A DNA stretch of 64,000 nucleotides from Saliterribacillus persicus (GCF_003337485.1 NZ_QPJJ01000011.1:62001-126000), one strand, 5' to 3'; shown: positions 47,110 to 56,725, counted from the first letter of the stretch. Numbers and translations are program-made. The notes: a model not told the origin generated them from the sequence alone.

Positions 47110-47551
47110 ACGTCGTTCCCCCAATAGTTTATAAAGCTAATTAAAATACCTACACTGAATTATACCATTTTTGTTCAAAGAATAAATAATTTTGATTAAA
47201 AAATATTTACGACTAAGCTTTTTTGCTCTATACTAAAGCAGGTAATAAATAAAATGTTTATTATTACTATTGCTTTATAATCTATCTGACAGATAGTAAT
47301 ATAATTTTTATATATTTTCAGTGTTTTTTTTTTTGAAATAAAGCTCAAGACTAATTAATTTATATAGTTAAAAACTTCAGTAAAGAGGACTTTTTTAAAT
47401 TTGACAAAATTCATGTTTTTCGTCCTCAGAACAAGATATAGTATTATTTTTTGAAAAATAATACTATATCTTGTTTTTTTGTTTTCTAATGTGGTACATT
47501 AAGAAGAGAAATTAAATGATAAATTTTCATTTTAGAGGAGAGATGCGAAAG
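47110..47551. other. Gene-free regulatory region before nrdJ
   Basis: 442 bp without a credible gene. It contains a 15-bp palindrome CTATCTGACAGATAG (47282-47296), a TTGACA at 47401-47406 without a matching -10, and the 46-bp inverted repeat at 47430-47475 with its T run. I looked for an adenosylcobalamin riboswitch, which often precedes such genes, and did not recognise one. Confidence 0.6.
47430..47475 (+). promoter_or_regulatory. Paired NrdR-like boxes within a perfect inverted repeat
   Basis: Two 22-nt arms (47430-47451 and 47454-47475) are exact reverse complements around a 2-nt centre. Each arm contains a match to the NrdR core CwAtATaTwG: CAAGATATAG at 47432-47441 and CTATATCTTG at 47464-47473, with centres 32 bp apart, about three helical turns. 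The right box touches a possible -35 (TTGTTT 47471-47476); an 18-bp spacer leads to an extended -10 (TGGTACATT, 47492-47500). The right arm runs into a T7 tract, so it could also terminate. Confidence 0.6.
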
Positions 47552-50107
47552 ATGAGCACTGCAACTGATGTAATAGGGGAAGTAAATGTCGAAAAGTTAA
47601 ATGAAGATATCAAACATTTTCCTCAGGTACATGCAATAACTGATGATATGAACACTAGCCATAAAGGGGTATCTCGTCTAGTAATGTTGGATCGTTATGC
47701 TTTTAAAGATACAGAAAAATCCACATTGTCAGAAGGCGATTTTGTTGTCTTAACGGTAAAAGCGGATCCTAAATTCCCCGCGCGCGGTTTAGGCTTTATT
47801 AGTTCTATCAATTGGCATACTAAAGAAGCGGAAATTGAAGTGGATAAAGAATTTGTTTCGGTATTAGATAACGAAGAAGAGATTGAAACAGGTGTTATCA
47901 AAAGATCTTTAGATGTTATAGACAAGCCTCTTGAAATATATTATGAACAAATTGCATTAAGAAATGCCAAAGGATTAGCAGGTGTTGAAGTCAATCCTAT
48001 TGATAAAGAAAAATGGTTCAACACATTTTATAAAGAATTATCTAATCTTAATTTCATTCCAGCAGGTAGAGTCTTATACGGAGCTGGTGCGGATACTGAT
48101 GTAACCTATTTTAATTGTTATGTTATGCCTTATATCCAAGATTCCCGAGAAGGAATATCAGATCACCGTAAACAAGTAATGGAAATAATGAGTAGAGGTG
48201 GGGGAGTTGGAACAAATGGTTCTACCCTTCGTCCAAGAAATACTTTGGCTAAAGGTGTTAACGGAAAATCCTCTGGTTCAGTTTCATGGTTAGATGATAT
48301 TGCTAAATTGACACATCTAGTTGAACAGGGTGGTTCTCGTCGCGGTGCTCAAATGATTATGTTGGCGGATTGGCACCCCGACATTGTTGAATTCATCATC
48401 TCTAAAATGCAAAATCCTAAAATACTAAGATTTTTGATTGAAAGTACTTCGGACAAGCATATTAAACAGTTAGCAAAAGAAAAACTTAATTTCACACCTC
48501 TAACCGAAACAGAGATTGATTTATATCAAGGAATAATTAATTATAAAAATATTCCAGGCCAAGGCGGATTCACGAATCAAGCAATTTTAGAGGCGGAAGA
48601 GAAATTAAGAACTGGTGGTACTTATACCGTTCATAATTCTGAATTTTTAACTGGTGCAAACATTTCAGTTTGTATTACAAAAGAATTTATGGAAGCTGTA
48701 GAAAATAATACAAGTTATGCTTTACGTTTTCCAGATGTTGAAAATTACACAAAAGAAGAAATGAAGGTTTATAATGAAAAATGGCACGAATATGGTGACG
48801 TTCGTGCGTGGGAAGATAAAGGGTTCGATGTAAGAACTTATCGCGAGATTGAAGCCAATGAGTTATGGAACTTAATTAATATTTGTGCCACTTACTCTGC
48901 TGAACCAGGAATTTTCTTTATCGATAATGCTAATGATATGACAAATGCAAAGGCCTACGGTCAGCAGGTAGTAGCAACTAACCCATGTGGGGAACAACCG
49001 TTAGCTCCATATTCAGTTTGTAATCTTGCTGCAGTAAATCTTGCTTCTTTCGCTATAAAAGATACAAAAGAAGTGGACTTTGAAAAATTAAAAGAAACCG
49101 TAACAAATGGGGTTCGTATGCAAGATAACGTGATTGATGCTACTCCATACTTTTTGGAAGCTAACAAAAAACAAGCACTAGGGGAACGAAGAGTTGGCCT
49201 AGGTGTAATGGGATTACATGATTTACTTATCTATTGTGAAACTGTATATGGTTCAAAAGAAGGTAATATACTAGTTGACAAAATTTTTGAAACCATTGCT
49301 ACAACAGCATATCGTGCGTCTGTTGAATTAGCTAAAGAAAAAGGAAGCTTTCCATTTTTGATTGGTGATACTGAAGAAGAAACCATGAACTTACGAAGAA
49401 GTTTTGTGGAAACTGGCTACATGAAGAAGATGCCTGAAGATATTCGAGAAGGCGTACTGAAATATGGTATACGTAATTCACATCTTCTAACAGTAGCTCC
49501 TACTGGAAGTACGGGTACAATGGTTGGTGTTTCTACAGGATTAGAGCCATACTTCTCATTCTCTTATTACAGAAGTGGACGTTTAGGGAAGTTTATTGAA
49601 GTAAAAGCTGATATCGTTCAGGAATATCTAGATGCTAATCCAGATCAAGATGCTAATAATTTACCAAAATGGTTCATTGCAGCTATGGAACTTTCTCCAG
49701 AAGCTCATGCTGATACACAGTGCGTTATTCAGAAATGGGTAGATAGCTCTATTTCAAAAACAGTTAATGCTCCGAAAGGTTATTCTGTAGAGCAAGTAGA
49801 AAATGTTTATCGCAGATTGTATAAAGGTGGAGCAAAAGGTGGTACCGTCTACGTAGATGGTAGTAGAGATAGCCAGGTATTAACCTTAAAAGCAGAAGAA
49901 AATAGCTTTGATGAAGAAGACTCAAATGAGGGCAATAAACCGCATGTTGTGCTTATGGATACCGTACAAGAATTAGGTAAAACAAGTGTAATGATAGGTT
50001 CAGAAGTAGGGAATACATGCCCAGTATGCCGAAAAGGAACAGTAGAAGATATTGGTGGTTGTAATACTTGTACAAATTGTAATGCACAGTTAAAATGTGG
50101 ATTATAA
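47552..50107 (+). CDS. nrdJ: Adenosylcobalamin-dependent ribonucleotide reductase (class II)
   Basis: Reduces ribonucleotides to deoxyribonucleotides with a B12-generated thiyl radical, with or without oxygen. The 851-residue protein has FNCYVMPYIQDS with an active-site cysteine, the radical-site NPCGEQPL (C479), and a C-terminal tail with CPVC and CTNC pairs that shuttles electrons or binds zinc. ATG 47552 follows GAGGAG at 11 nt; ATG 47543 is too close. No separate beta subunit is adjacent. It probably depends on NrdR. Confidence 0.95.
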   Translation: MSTATDVIGEVNVEKLNEDIKHFPQVHAITDDMNTSHKGVSRLVMLDRYAFKDTEKSTLSEGDFVVLTVKADPKFPARGLGFISSINWHTKEAEIEVDKEFVSVLDNEEEIETGVIKRSLDVIDKPLEIYYEQIALRNAKGLAGVEVNPIDKEKWFNTFYKELSNLNFIPAGRVLYGAGADTDVTYFNCYVMPYIQDSREGISDHRKQVMEIMSRGGGVGTNGSTLRPRNTLAKGVNGKSSGSVSWLDDIAKLTHLVEQGGSRRGAQMIMLADWHPDIVEFIISKMQNPKILRFLIESTSDKHIKQLAKEKLNFTPLTETEIDLYQGIINYKNIPGQGGFTNQAILEAEEKLRTGGTYTVHNSEFLTGANISVCITKEFMEAVENNTSYALRFPDVENYTKEEMKVYNEKWHEYGDVRAWEDKGFDVRTYREIEANELWNLINICATYSAEPGIFFIDNANDMTNAKAYGQQVVATNPCGEQPLAPYSVCNLAAVNLASFAIKDTKEVDFEKLKETVTNGVRMQDNVIDATPYFLEANKKQALGERRVGLGVMGLHDLLIYCETVYGSKEGNILVDKIFETIATTAYRASVELAKEKGSFPFLIGDTEEETMNLRRSFVETGYMKKMPEDIREGVLKYGIRNSHLLTVAPTGSTGTMVGVSTGLEPYFSFSYYRSGRLGKFIEVKADIVQEYLDANPDQDANNLPKWFIAAMELSPEAHADTQCVIQKWVDSSISKTVNAPKGYSVEQVENVYRRLYKGGAKGGTVYVDGSRDSQVLTLKAEENSFDEEDSNEGNKPHVVLMDTVQELGKTSVMIGSEVGNTCPVCRKGTVEDIGGCNTCTNCNAQLKCGL

Positions 50108-50119
50108 GTATAAAAATGA

Positions 50120-50153
50120 TTGACGGCTGTAAAATACAGTCGTCTTTCTTTTA
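50120..50153 (+). terminator. Terminator after nrdJ
   Basis: GACGGCTGTA pairs with TACAGTCGTC (one G-U pair), followed by TTTCTTTT. Confidence 0.82.
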
Positions 50154-50247
50154 TGTGATAAAAACAAAAAAATTGTAATTATAAATTAATGAAAGATGCA
50201 CGATTATGTTAAAGTATAGAGAGAATAAGATGAAAGGGAGCATTCTT

Positions 50248-50664
50248 ATGCCAACACCTACTATGGAAGATTACATTGAACAAATATATATATTAATGGA
50301 AACAAAAGGGTATGCCAGAGTATCTGCAATAGCAGAAGCTCTTCAAGTACAACCTTCCTCTGTAACAAAAATGGTACAGAAATTGGACAAAGATAATTAT
50401 TTGAATTACGAAAAATATCAAGGACTTATTTTAACTGCTAAAGGTAAAAAAATTGGACAAAGGTTAGTATATAGACATGAACTACTGGAACAATTTTTGA
50501 AAATTATAGGTGTTGATGACGAAAATATATACACAGATGTAGAAGGAATCGAACACCATTTAAGCTGGAACTCTATTGACCGAATAGGGGATGTAGTACA
50601 ATATTTTGAAGAAAATCCAAAACGAGTGGAACAACTTTCTATTCTCCGTGAAAAATCCGAATAA
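50248..50664 (+). CDS. mntR: Manganese-responsive transcriptional regulator MntR
   Basis: DtxR-family repressor of manganese uptake. The 138-residue protein has an N-terminal winged helix (residues 1-70) and a dimerisation domain. All six B. subtilis Mn ligands are in place: D8, E11, H77, E99, E102 and H103. The glutamates and histidines mark it as MntR, not an iron regulator. ATG 50248 follows AAAGGGAG. No manganese transporter gene is in the window. Confidence 0.95.
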   Translation: MPTPTMEDYIEQIYILMETKGYARVSAIAEALQVQPSSVTKMVQKLDKDNYLNYEKYQGLILTAKGKKIGQRLVYRHELLEQFLKIIGVDDENIYTDVEGIEHHLSWNSIDRIGDVVQYFEENPKRVEQLSILREKSE

Positions 50665-50741
50665 ATTTTTGTCATCCTATTTAAATAATCGCCGTACATT
50701 TTAGTAAGAGCTATTTCAATCTAAAAGATAGGGTGAATAGT

Positions 50742-51629
50742 ATGAAAATAGATGGTGTGTTCTCTGGTGGTGGTGTAAAAGCATTTACTTATATTGGTGC
50801 TTTGTCTGCTTTAGAAGAAAAAAATCACGAATTAATTAGAGTTGCGGGTACCTCTGCAGGGGCAATTGTAGCCGCCCTGATTGCAAGTGGGTACAATTCT
50901 CAAGAAATGAAAAATCTAATCCTAGAACAAAATATTAGTGAATTTACAGATCAGGCTAAAATAACGACGTTTATTCCTTCCTTAAAATGGCTATCATTAT
51001 ATTACAAATTAGGGATTTTCAAAGGGGATATGCTAGAAAAATGGTTATTTCGTATATTACTCGAAAAAGGAGTCTGTACATTTTCTGATTTACCCGAACA
51101 CAGTTTGAAAATTATTGCTGCAGATCTAACGAATAAACGTTTGGTTGTTTTCCCTGATGATTTAGATGAATTCTATAACATTGATTCTTCAACTTTTTCT
51201 GTTGCAAGAGCAATACGAATGAGTGTAACCATTCCATTCTTCTTTCAACCGGCCACATTATTTGGCAAAAAAAAATCTACAATACCTATCATTGTAGATG
51301 GAGCAATATTAAGCAATTTTCCTTACTGGGTCTTTCAAAATCGCAAAGGCATGTATCAGAGACCAACTATAGGCCTGCAGCTAAAAGAAAAGGATAAGCA
51401 TCGTCCAGAAAAAATACAAAATGCTATAGAGATGGCAAGCGCTATATTCAATACTATGAAACAAGCGCATGATCAGAGATTTATAACAGAAGATACAGAT
51501 AAAAATATTCTTGTTCTTCCAGTTAAAAATATTGAGTCACGAGATTTTAAAATTACAGATCAAGAAAAAAATTCACTGATTCAAAGTGGCTATAAAAACA
51601 CTAAATCTTTTTTAAATAACTGGCCATAA
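50742..51629 (+). CDS. yqhO: Patatin-like phospholipase (YqhO type)
   Basis: A 295-residue patatin-domain lipid acyl hydrolase. The oxyanion loop is SGGGVKA (8-14), the nucleophile is S38 in GTSAG, and the catalytic aspartate is in VDGAILSNFP near residue 183. No signal peptide is present. ATG 50742 follows GATAGGGTGA; the frame extends three codons upstream. The position after mntR matches B. subtilis yqhO. Confidence 0.9.
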   Translation: MKIDGVFSGGGVKAFTYIGALSALEEKNHELIRVAGTSAGAIVAALIASGYNSQEMKNLILEQNISEFTDQAKITTFIPSLKWLSLYYKLGIFKGDMLEKWLFRILLEKGVCTFSDLPEHSLKIIAADLTNKRLVVFPDDLDEFYNIDSSTFSVARAIRMSVTIPFFFQPATLFGKKKSTIPIIVDGAILSNFPYWVFQNRKGMYQRPTIGLQLKEKDKHRPEKIQNAIEMASAIFNTMKQAHDQRFITEDTDKNILVLPVKNIESRDFKITDQEKNSLIQSGYKNTKSFLNNWP

Positions 51630-51700
51630 AGGAATTAACTCTCCGTATACATAAGTAATTCTACTATCTATTGATTCAAACGATTGAAGAATCAAAACCC

Positions 51701-52063
51701 TCAAAAACTTGCTCTATTTCTATTTTTTTCTTTATTTCCTTCGATAACCTTTAAATGGGTAGGTCTCTTTTTCTTTTTGTTATTTGACGATATCATGATT
51801 GGCTTTTTGGAGACGGTCTTTTTGTTAATAGAATTCTTATTTTTTTGTTTAGATTGCTTTACTGCTTTTCGGTATTTTTTCAAATCATTTGAGGATTTTG
51901 GCTTTATAAAGAAAAAGTAAATAGCACCAAAAATCAATCCACCAATTGCAACACTGATTAGTATGTTTATTAGCAATCCGACTGTATCATTTACCAAAGA
52001 TACAACCAACCCTAGAAAAGCCAAGCCAAATAATAAATATACCCACCATGTTTGATTTCGCAT
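51701..52063 (-). CDS. yqhP: SA1362 family membrane protein (YqhP type)
   Basis: A 120-residue protein with two membrane segments (about residues 4-26 and 32-54) and a lysine-rich cytoplasmic tail (58-120). The layout matches the SA1362/YqhP family, which sits between yqhO and yqhR in B. subtilis. ATG 52063 follows AAAGGAGATTG. The opposite-strand frame here is a shadow. Function unknown. Confidence 0.8.
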   Translation of the reverse strand: MRNQTWWVYLLFGLAFLGLVVSLVNDTVGLLINILISVAIGGLIFGAIYFFFIKPKSSNDLKKYRKAVKQSKQKNKNSINKKTVSKKPIMISSNNKKKKRPTHLKVIEGNKEKNRNRASF

Positions 52064-52333
52064 AATGCAATCTCCTTTCATACTTCCTTTTATTTAAAGA
52101 CTATTATTTAGTTATACCCTTCTTCTATAACATAATATACGAGAAAAAGTTGTTTTTTTTGACAAAATTAATAATTTCTCTTTAAAAATAGATTTTAGAA
52201 CTTACTATCTATTCATAGCCTCTTTATTGTAACGTATTAATAGCTATCTCACTAGGCTTTAATCATTTCTGTAAATTAGCTTTCGAATAAACGATTTAAA
52301 ATAGGAAAAGCTAATGAAAGAGGTGATTTAAAA

Positions 52334-52810
52334 ATGAGCAATAAAAAAAATAAATCGAATTATAATCCAGCACTTCGTTCCCTAGTAACAGGTTTTTTTG
52401 GTGGTCTTTTTTGGTCTTCAATAAGTTATTTTGGACATTTATTTCATTTCACTTCTGTATCTCCCTCCACATTTATTTTGAGACTTTGGTATGACTATGC
52501 GTGGATTGAAAAATGGAAGGGGGAAATTCTCTCTATATTAATTATTTCTCTTCTATCCTCGTTAGTTGGTTTGTTTTATTTTTTTCTATTAAAAAAATTC
52601 ATAGGTGTGTTGGTACCATTGGTATTTGGTTGCATCCTTTGGGCTGTTATCTTTTCGTCTTTTTCTTACTTATTTCCAACCCTTATTCATTGGAGTAGTT
52701 TATCGAGTGATACGATCGTAAGTACAATTTGTTTATTTCTTCTATATGGACTTTTTATAGGCTATTCGATTAATTATGATTACGCCATACATCAAGAACA
52801 ATCAAATTAG
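52334..52810 (+). CDS. yqhR: YqhR family membrane protein
   Basis: A 158-residue protein with four membrane segments after a short basic N-terminus. Family features are LVTGFFGGLFWSSISYFGHL and the central KKFIGVLVPLVFGCILW. It corresponds to YqhR by size and position before aroQ. ATG 52334 has AAAGAGGTG upstream. The leader contains an inverted repeat TTAGCTTT (52276-52283) with AAAGCTAA (52307-52314). Function unknown. Confidence 0.82.
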   Translation: MSNKKNKSNYNPALRSLVTGFFGGLFWSSISYFGHLFHFTSVSPSTFILRLWYDYAWIEKWKGEILSILIISLLSSLVGLFYFFLLKKFIGVLVPLVFGCILWAVIFSSFSYLFPTLIHWSSLSSDTIVSTICLFLLYGLFIGYSINYDYAIHQEQSN

Positions 52811-52943
52811 ATTTTACTATCGTTTAATACTCATATATGGTGTTGGGAAAGTTAAATTATGTTACACTTAAAAATGGAAAAAGCGAAATTACTGCTGTGT
52901 AATATAAGAGGTATTTAATTTAATTGCTACTGGAGTGGTCATC

Positions 52944-53384
52944 TTGAACTCAATTTTGTTATTAAATGGTCCAAATTTAAATCGTTTGGGAAAGCGAGAG
53001 CCTGGGATATATGGAAGTGAAACCTTAGAAAATGTAGAGGCTAAATTACAAAATATACTTAAAGCATACAATGTCAATATTGATTCATTTCAATCCAATC
53101 ATGAAGGAGAATTAATAGACAAAATTCATCAAGCAGATGACAATTATATGGGTATTATCTTTAATCCTGGCGCCTATACTCATACAAGTATTGCTCTAAG
53201 AGATGCAATAAGTTCTATTGATGTTCCAGTGGTCGAAGTGCATATCTCTAATGTCCATGCACGCGAATCTTTTAGACATCACTCATTACTTGCCGCGGTT
53301 TGCGAAGGACAAATAGTTGGTTTAGGAACAAAAGGATATGAACTGGCTGCAGAGTATTTTGCAAGTAAAATTCAAGAAAGGTAG
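52944..53384 (+). CDS. aroQ: 3-dehydroquinate dehydratase, type II
   Basis: Third step of the shikimate pathway. The 146-residue protein has the type II signature LLLNGPNLNRLGKREPGIYG with the catalytic tyrosine, QSNHEGELID, NPGAYTHTS and VEVHISNVHARE with the catalytic histidine, all in conserved order. TTG 52944 lies 8 nt after GGAG; an upstream GTG at 52935 is part of that site. It precedes the aminopeptidase gene by 6 bp. Confidence 0.94.
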   Translation: MNSILLLNGPNLNRLGKREPGIYGSETLENVEAKLQNILKAYNVNIDSFQSNHEGELIDKIHQADDNYMGIIFNPGAYTHTSIALRDAISSIDVPVVEVHISNVHARESFRHHSLLAAVCEGQIVGLGTKGYELAAEYFASKIQER

Positions 53385-53390
53385 TTGAGA

Positions 53391-54461
53391 ATGGAAACTA
53401 TTCTAGAAAAGCTAAGAAAACTATTGAAAAAAGATGGAATAGATGGATTACTTATTACCAACGAGATTAACAGAAGGTATGTTACAAACTTTACAGGCAC
53501 AGCTGGTGTTGTTTTAGTGACACAAAAAGATGCTGTATTTATAACAGACTTTAGATATATGGAACAAGCAAATGAACAAGTTAGAAATTTTGATATCGTT
53601 GAGCATAGAGGCCCTATTCATGAAAAAGTAAGAGAAGTCGTAGAAGAATTAAAAATAATGAAACTTGCATTTGAGAAAAATGATCTTACATATAGTGAAT
53701 TTGAAAAATATGAAAGTGAACTATCTTGTTCATTTATTCCCAAAGAGGGATACACAGAAAAAATTCGCTTGCTAAAAACAGCAGAGGAGATTACTATATT
53801 ACAAGAGGCTGCTACTATAGCAGACGAAGCATTCTCGTATATTTTAACGAAAATTCGTCCTGGTGTTAGAGAAATAGAAATTGCAAACGAATTAGAGTTT
53901 TTTATGCGCTCAAAAGGAGCGGACTCTTCTAGTTTCGATATTATCGTGGCATCTGGGTATAGATCTGCTCTTCCCCACGGTGTTGCTTCTGAAAAGGAAA
54001 TCCAAAACGGTGAATTAGTTACTTTAGATTTTGGAGCTTTATATAAAGGATACTGTTCCGATATCACACGTACGGTTGCAGTAGGTAAAATTAATGATGA
54101 ATTAAAAGAAATTTATCAAACCGTATTAGATGCTCAATTAAAAGGGGTAACAGATATTAAAGCCGGCATAACTGCAAAAGAAGCAGATGCCCTGACAAGA
54201 GACCATATTAAATCAAAAGGGTATGGAGATTATTTTGGACACTCAACGGGCCATGGTCTTGGTTTAGAAGTTCATGAGATGCCTGGATTATCCTATCGTT
54301 CAGAAACTATTTTGGAACCAGGAATGGTGGTTACGGTCGAGCCGGGTATTTACGTGCCGGGAGTTGGAGGCTGTCGCATAGAGGATGATATCGTTATTAC
54401 TGAAAATGGGTGTAATATACTTACAAAATCATCAAAAGAACTAATTGAATTACCAATTTAA
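53391..54461 (+). CDS. yqhT: Xaa-Pro aminopeptidase, M24 family (YqhT type)
   Basis: Metallopeptidase that removes N-terminal residues before proline. The 356-residue protein has the creatinase-like N-terminal domain and the pita-bread catalytic domain. Metal ligands are in LDFGALYKGYCSDITRT (two Asp), FGHSTGHGLG (His), VEPGIY (Glu) and RIEDDIVI (Glu). ATG 53391 is favoured over TTG 53385. It is in an operon with aroQ and probably efp, 26 bp downstream, as in B. subtilis. Confidence 0.93.
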   Translation: METILEKLRKLLKKDGIDGLLITNEINRRYVTNFTGTAGVVLVTQKDAVFITDFRYMEQANEQVRNFDIVEHRGPIHEKVREVVEELKIMKLAFEKNDLTYSEFEKYESELSCSFIPKEGYTEKIRLLKTAEEITILQEAATIADEAFSYILTKIRPGVREIEIANELEFFMRSKGADSSSFDIIVASGYRSALPHGVASEKEIQNGELVTLDFGALYKGYCSDITRTVAVGKINDELKEIYQTVLDAQLKGVTDIKAGITAKEADALTRDHIKSKGYGDYFGHSTGHGLGLEVHEMPGLSYRSETILEPGMVVTVEPGIYVPGVGGCRIEDDIVITENGCNILTKSSKELIELPI

Positions 54462-54487
54462 TATAGAATTGTATTAGGAGGAATAAC

Positions 54488-55045
54488 ATGATTTCAGTAA
54501 ACGATTTTAAAACTGGATTAACAATTGAAGTAGATAACGATATTTGGCAGGTTATAGAATTTCAGCATGTCAAACCAGGAAAAGGGGCTGCATTTGTCCG
54601 CTCCAAATTAAGAAATTTGAGAAATGGCAATATTCAAGAGAAAACCTTCCGTGGTGGAGAAAAAGTAAATCGTGCTCATATTGAAAATCGTAAAATGCAA
54701 TATCTTTTTTCTACTGGAGATGCACATACTTTTATGGACACCGCAACTTATGACCAAACAGAAATACAAGGAAATCAAATTCAGTACGAATTGAAATTCC
54801 TTAAAGAAAATATGGAAGTTCATATTATGACCTATCAGAGTGAAACGATTGGTGTAGAATTACCTAAAAACGTGGAATTAGAAGTAACTGAAACAGAGCC
54901 GGGTATTAAGGGTGACACTGCTAGTGGTGGAACAAAACCAGCAACGTTAGAAACAGGTTTAACAGTTCAAGTGCCTTTCTTTGTTAATGTTGGAGATGTA
55001 TTGATCATTAATACAACTGACGGTAAGTATGTCTCAAGAGCATAA
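54488..55045 (+). CDS. efp: Elongation factor P
   Basis: Relieves ribosome stalling at polyproline. The 185-residue protein has three beta-barrel domains; the tip loop KPGKGAAF puts the modifiable lysine at K32, the position modified in B. subtilis. The C-terminus [17 protein letters not shown] is standard. ATG 54488 follows TTAGGAGGAAT. It ends at a strong terminator. Confidence 0.97.
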   Translation: MISVNDFKTGLTIEVDNDIWQVIEFQHVKPGKGAAFVRSKLRNLRNGNIQEKTFRGGEKVNRAHIENRKMQYLFSTGDAHTFMDTATYDQTEIQGNQIQYELKFLKENMEVHIMTYQSETIGVELPKNVELEVTETEPGIKGDTASGGTKPATLETGLTVQVPFFVNVGDVLIINTTDGKYVSRA

Positions 55046-55058
55046 TAATAATGAAGTG

Positions 55059-55101
55059 AAAAGCTAAGTAGAATCTATCATTCTACTTAGCTTTTTTTTT
55101 A
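55059..55101 (+). terminator. Terminator after efp
   Basis: AAAAGCTAAGTAGAA pairs with TTCTACTTAGCTTTT and continues as a T run. Confidence 0.93.
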
Positions 55102-55151
55102 TTATAATAATATTTTTCGCATTAAATCCTCTACCTTCCTCTCATATTTAT

Positions 55152-55179
55152 GAATAACTTTTCTTTAATAGCATAAGTA
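55152..55179 (+). promoter_or_regulatory. Possible sigma-E promoter of spoIIIA
   Basis: GAATAAC at 55152-55158, a 13-bp spacer, then CATAAGTA at 55172-55179. It partly resembles the sigma-E pattern (GHATA; CATACAAT). The known operon is sigma-E dependent, which gives the weak match some support. Confidence 0.3.
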
Positions 55180-55218
55180 TAAAATAATAGACAGTCTTGC
55201 AAGAAAAGAGGTCATATT

Positions 55219-56154
55219 GTGGACAAACTTCTCTATATGTTTCCAGAAAGAATACAAAAAAAATTAATGGACCTTCCTTTAGAATTGCGAAAAAATATTC
55301 AAGAAATTAGATTAAGAGTTAATTTTCCAATTGAAATAAATATAGGATACAAATACAAATGGCTGGATGGATTAAACTTCAATAAGTATGATGCGGAATA
55401 CTTACTAAATCAAATTAGCCAGCATTCGCTTTATCGTTTGGAAAATGAGTTGAAACAAGGCTTTATTACAATAAGTGGTGGGCATCGTATTGGAATAACT
55501 GGTACCACAGTTTTAGAAGAAAATAAAATTAAAACGATTAAACACATTTCTTCCTTCAACATAAGAATAGCAAGAGCAAAACTAGGAATAGCAAAACCAT
55601 TTTTATCTTATGTATATAATGAGAGTTTTTTAAATACGATGATAGTAGGAGTTCCTCAAACAGGTAAAACAACATTATTAAGAGATTTTGCTAGAGAAAT
55701 TGGTTCCGATAACAGTATTACTAGAGCAAGTAAAGTAGGCATCGTAGACGAGAGATCTGAAATTTGTGGTAGTCATAATGGAATTGCTCAGCACTCTCTT
55801 GGAGATAGATTTGATTTTATAGATGCTTGTCCAAAAGCGGAAGGAATGATGATTCTAATAAGATCGATGTCTCCAGAAGTCATATTTGTAGACGAAATTG
55901 GAAGTGAAAAAGACGCTATAGCGATAGAAGAAGCTACACATGCAGGTGTCAAAATATTTTGCACAGTCCACGGAAAAGATTTGTCAGATATAAGGAAACG
56001 ACCAAATGTTAAAAGCTTAATTGATCATAAGGTTTTTGAACGATATATCATCATGAATAATCGAACCGAATCCTCAGGAATATCAGATATCTTACAAGAA
56101 GACGGGAAATCTATCATGCCTTCAAAAATATCAATCATCAATCAACGTAATTAA
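55219..56154 (+). CDS. spoIIIAA: Stage III sporulation protein AA
   Basis: Mother-cell ATPase of the SpoIIIA-SpoIIQ channel that nurtures the forespore. The 311-residue protein is a secretion-type ATPase with Walker A GVPQTGKTT near residue 141, Walker B VIFVDEIGS and TVHGKDLSD. The N-terminus PERIQKKLMDLPLELRKNIQ is characteristic. It starts at GTG 55219 behind AAAAGAGGTC. First gene of the eight-gene operon. Confidence 0.95.
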   Translation: MDKLLYMFPERIQKKLMDLPLELRKNIQEIRLRVNFPIEINIGYKYKWLDGLNFNKYDAEYLLNQISQHSLYRLENELKQGFITISGGHRIGITGTTVLEENKIKTIKHISSFNIRIARAKLGIAKPFLSYVYNESFLNTMIVGVPQTGKTTLLRDFAREIGSDNSITRASKVGIVDERSEICGSHNGIAQHSLGDRFDFIDACPKAEGMMILIRSMSPEVIFVDEIGSEKDAIAIEEATHAGVKIFCTVHGKDLSDIRKRPNVKSLIDHKVFERYIIMNNRTESSGISDILQEDGKSIMPSKISIINQRN

Positions 56155-56198
56155 ATATATTTGTACCAAGATAGTACAGAGGTTGGGGTGCTATTACA

Positions 56199-56711
56199 AT
56201 GAAATTTATCGGCGCTATTATTTTAATAACAGCTACTTCTTATATGGGAATAGAATATTCTAGAAAGATGGAAGAACGACCTAGACAAATCAGAATATTA
56301 AAGAATGCTTTACAAATAATGCATGCTGAAATTATATATAGTCATTCATCTATCCCTTTAACTTGTTTTGCTATATCGAAGCAAATTTCTCAGCCGCTTT
56401 CTTTATTTTTTTATAATGTAGGACAAGATCTAGAACATCCAACAGAGAGTTTATACAAAGTGTGGAAAGATAACCTAGAAAAATTATGGGATTCTTTCTC
56501 TCTTATTAATAATGACAAAGAAATATTACTTCAATTTGGAAGAAGTCTCGGAAAGCATGATGTTATGCAACAAGAAAAACATATAAAATTGTGTCTCAGT
56601 CATTTGGAAAGACAATTAGAAGAAGCGTTAGATCAGAGAAACCGCTACGCAAAAATGTTTAAAAGCTTAGGTTTTTTATTCGGTGTCTTTCTGTTATTGC
56701 TCTTGTTATAG
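56199..56711 (+). CDS. spoIIIAB: Stage III sporulation protein AB
   Basis: A 170-residue protein with hydrophobic N- and C-terminal segments around a helical cytoplasmic region. The motif ITATSYMGIEYSRKMEERPRQ (read in parts) and the final FLFGVFLLLLLL match SpoIIIAB, which resembles GspF half-domains. It lies between AA and AC in the standard order. Confidence 0.92.
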   Translation: MKFIGAIILITATSYMGIEYSRKMEERPRQIRILKNALQIMHAEIIYSHSSIPLTCFAISKQISQPLSLFFYNVGQDLEHPTESLYKVWKDNLEKLWDSFSLINNDKEILLQFGRSLGKHDVMQQEKHIKLCLSHLERQLEEALDQRNRYAKMFKSLGFLFGVFLLLLLL

Positions 56712-56725
56712 AGAGGAGAGTTAAG

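Noticed and set aside
47110-47551. Cobalamin riboswitch before nrdJ
   Set aside because: Class II reductase genes can follow one, but I could not find a B12-box-like segment or a suitable long structure; the NrdR-like element explains the region better.
51684-51920. 78-residue plus-strand hydrophobic frame
   Set aside because: It is the shadow of the lysine-rich tail of the yqhP gene, where poly-lysine codons read as phenylalanine on the other strand.
52276-52314. Inverted repeat TTAGCTTT/AAAGCTAA as a yqhR riboswitch
   Set aside because: The stem is only 8 bp with a 23-nt loop in AT-rich DNA, which can arise by chance; noted with the gene but not called as a feature.
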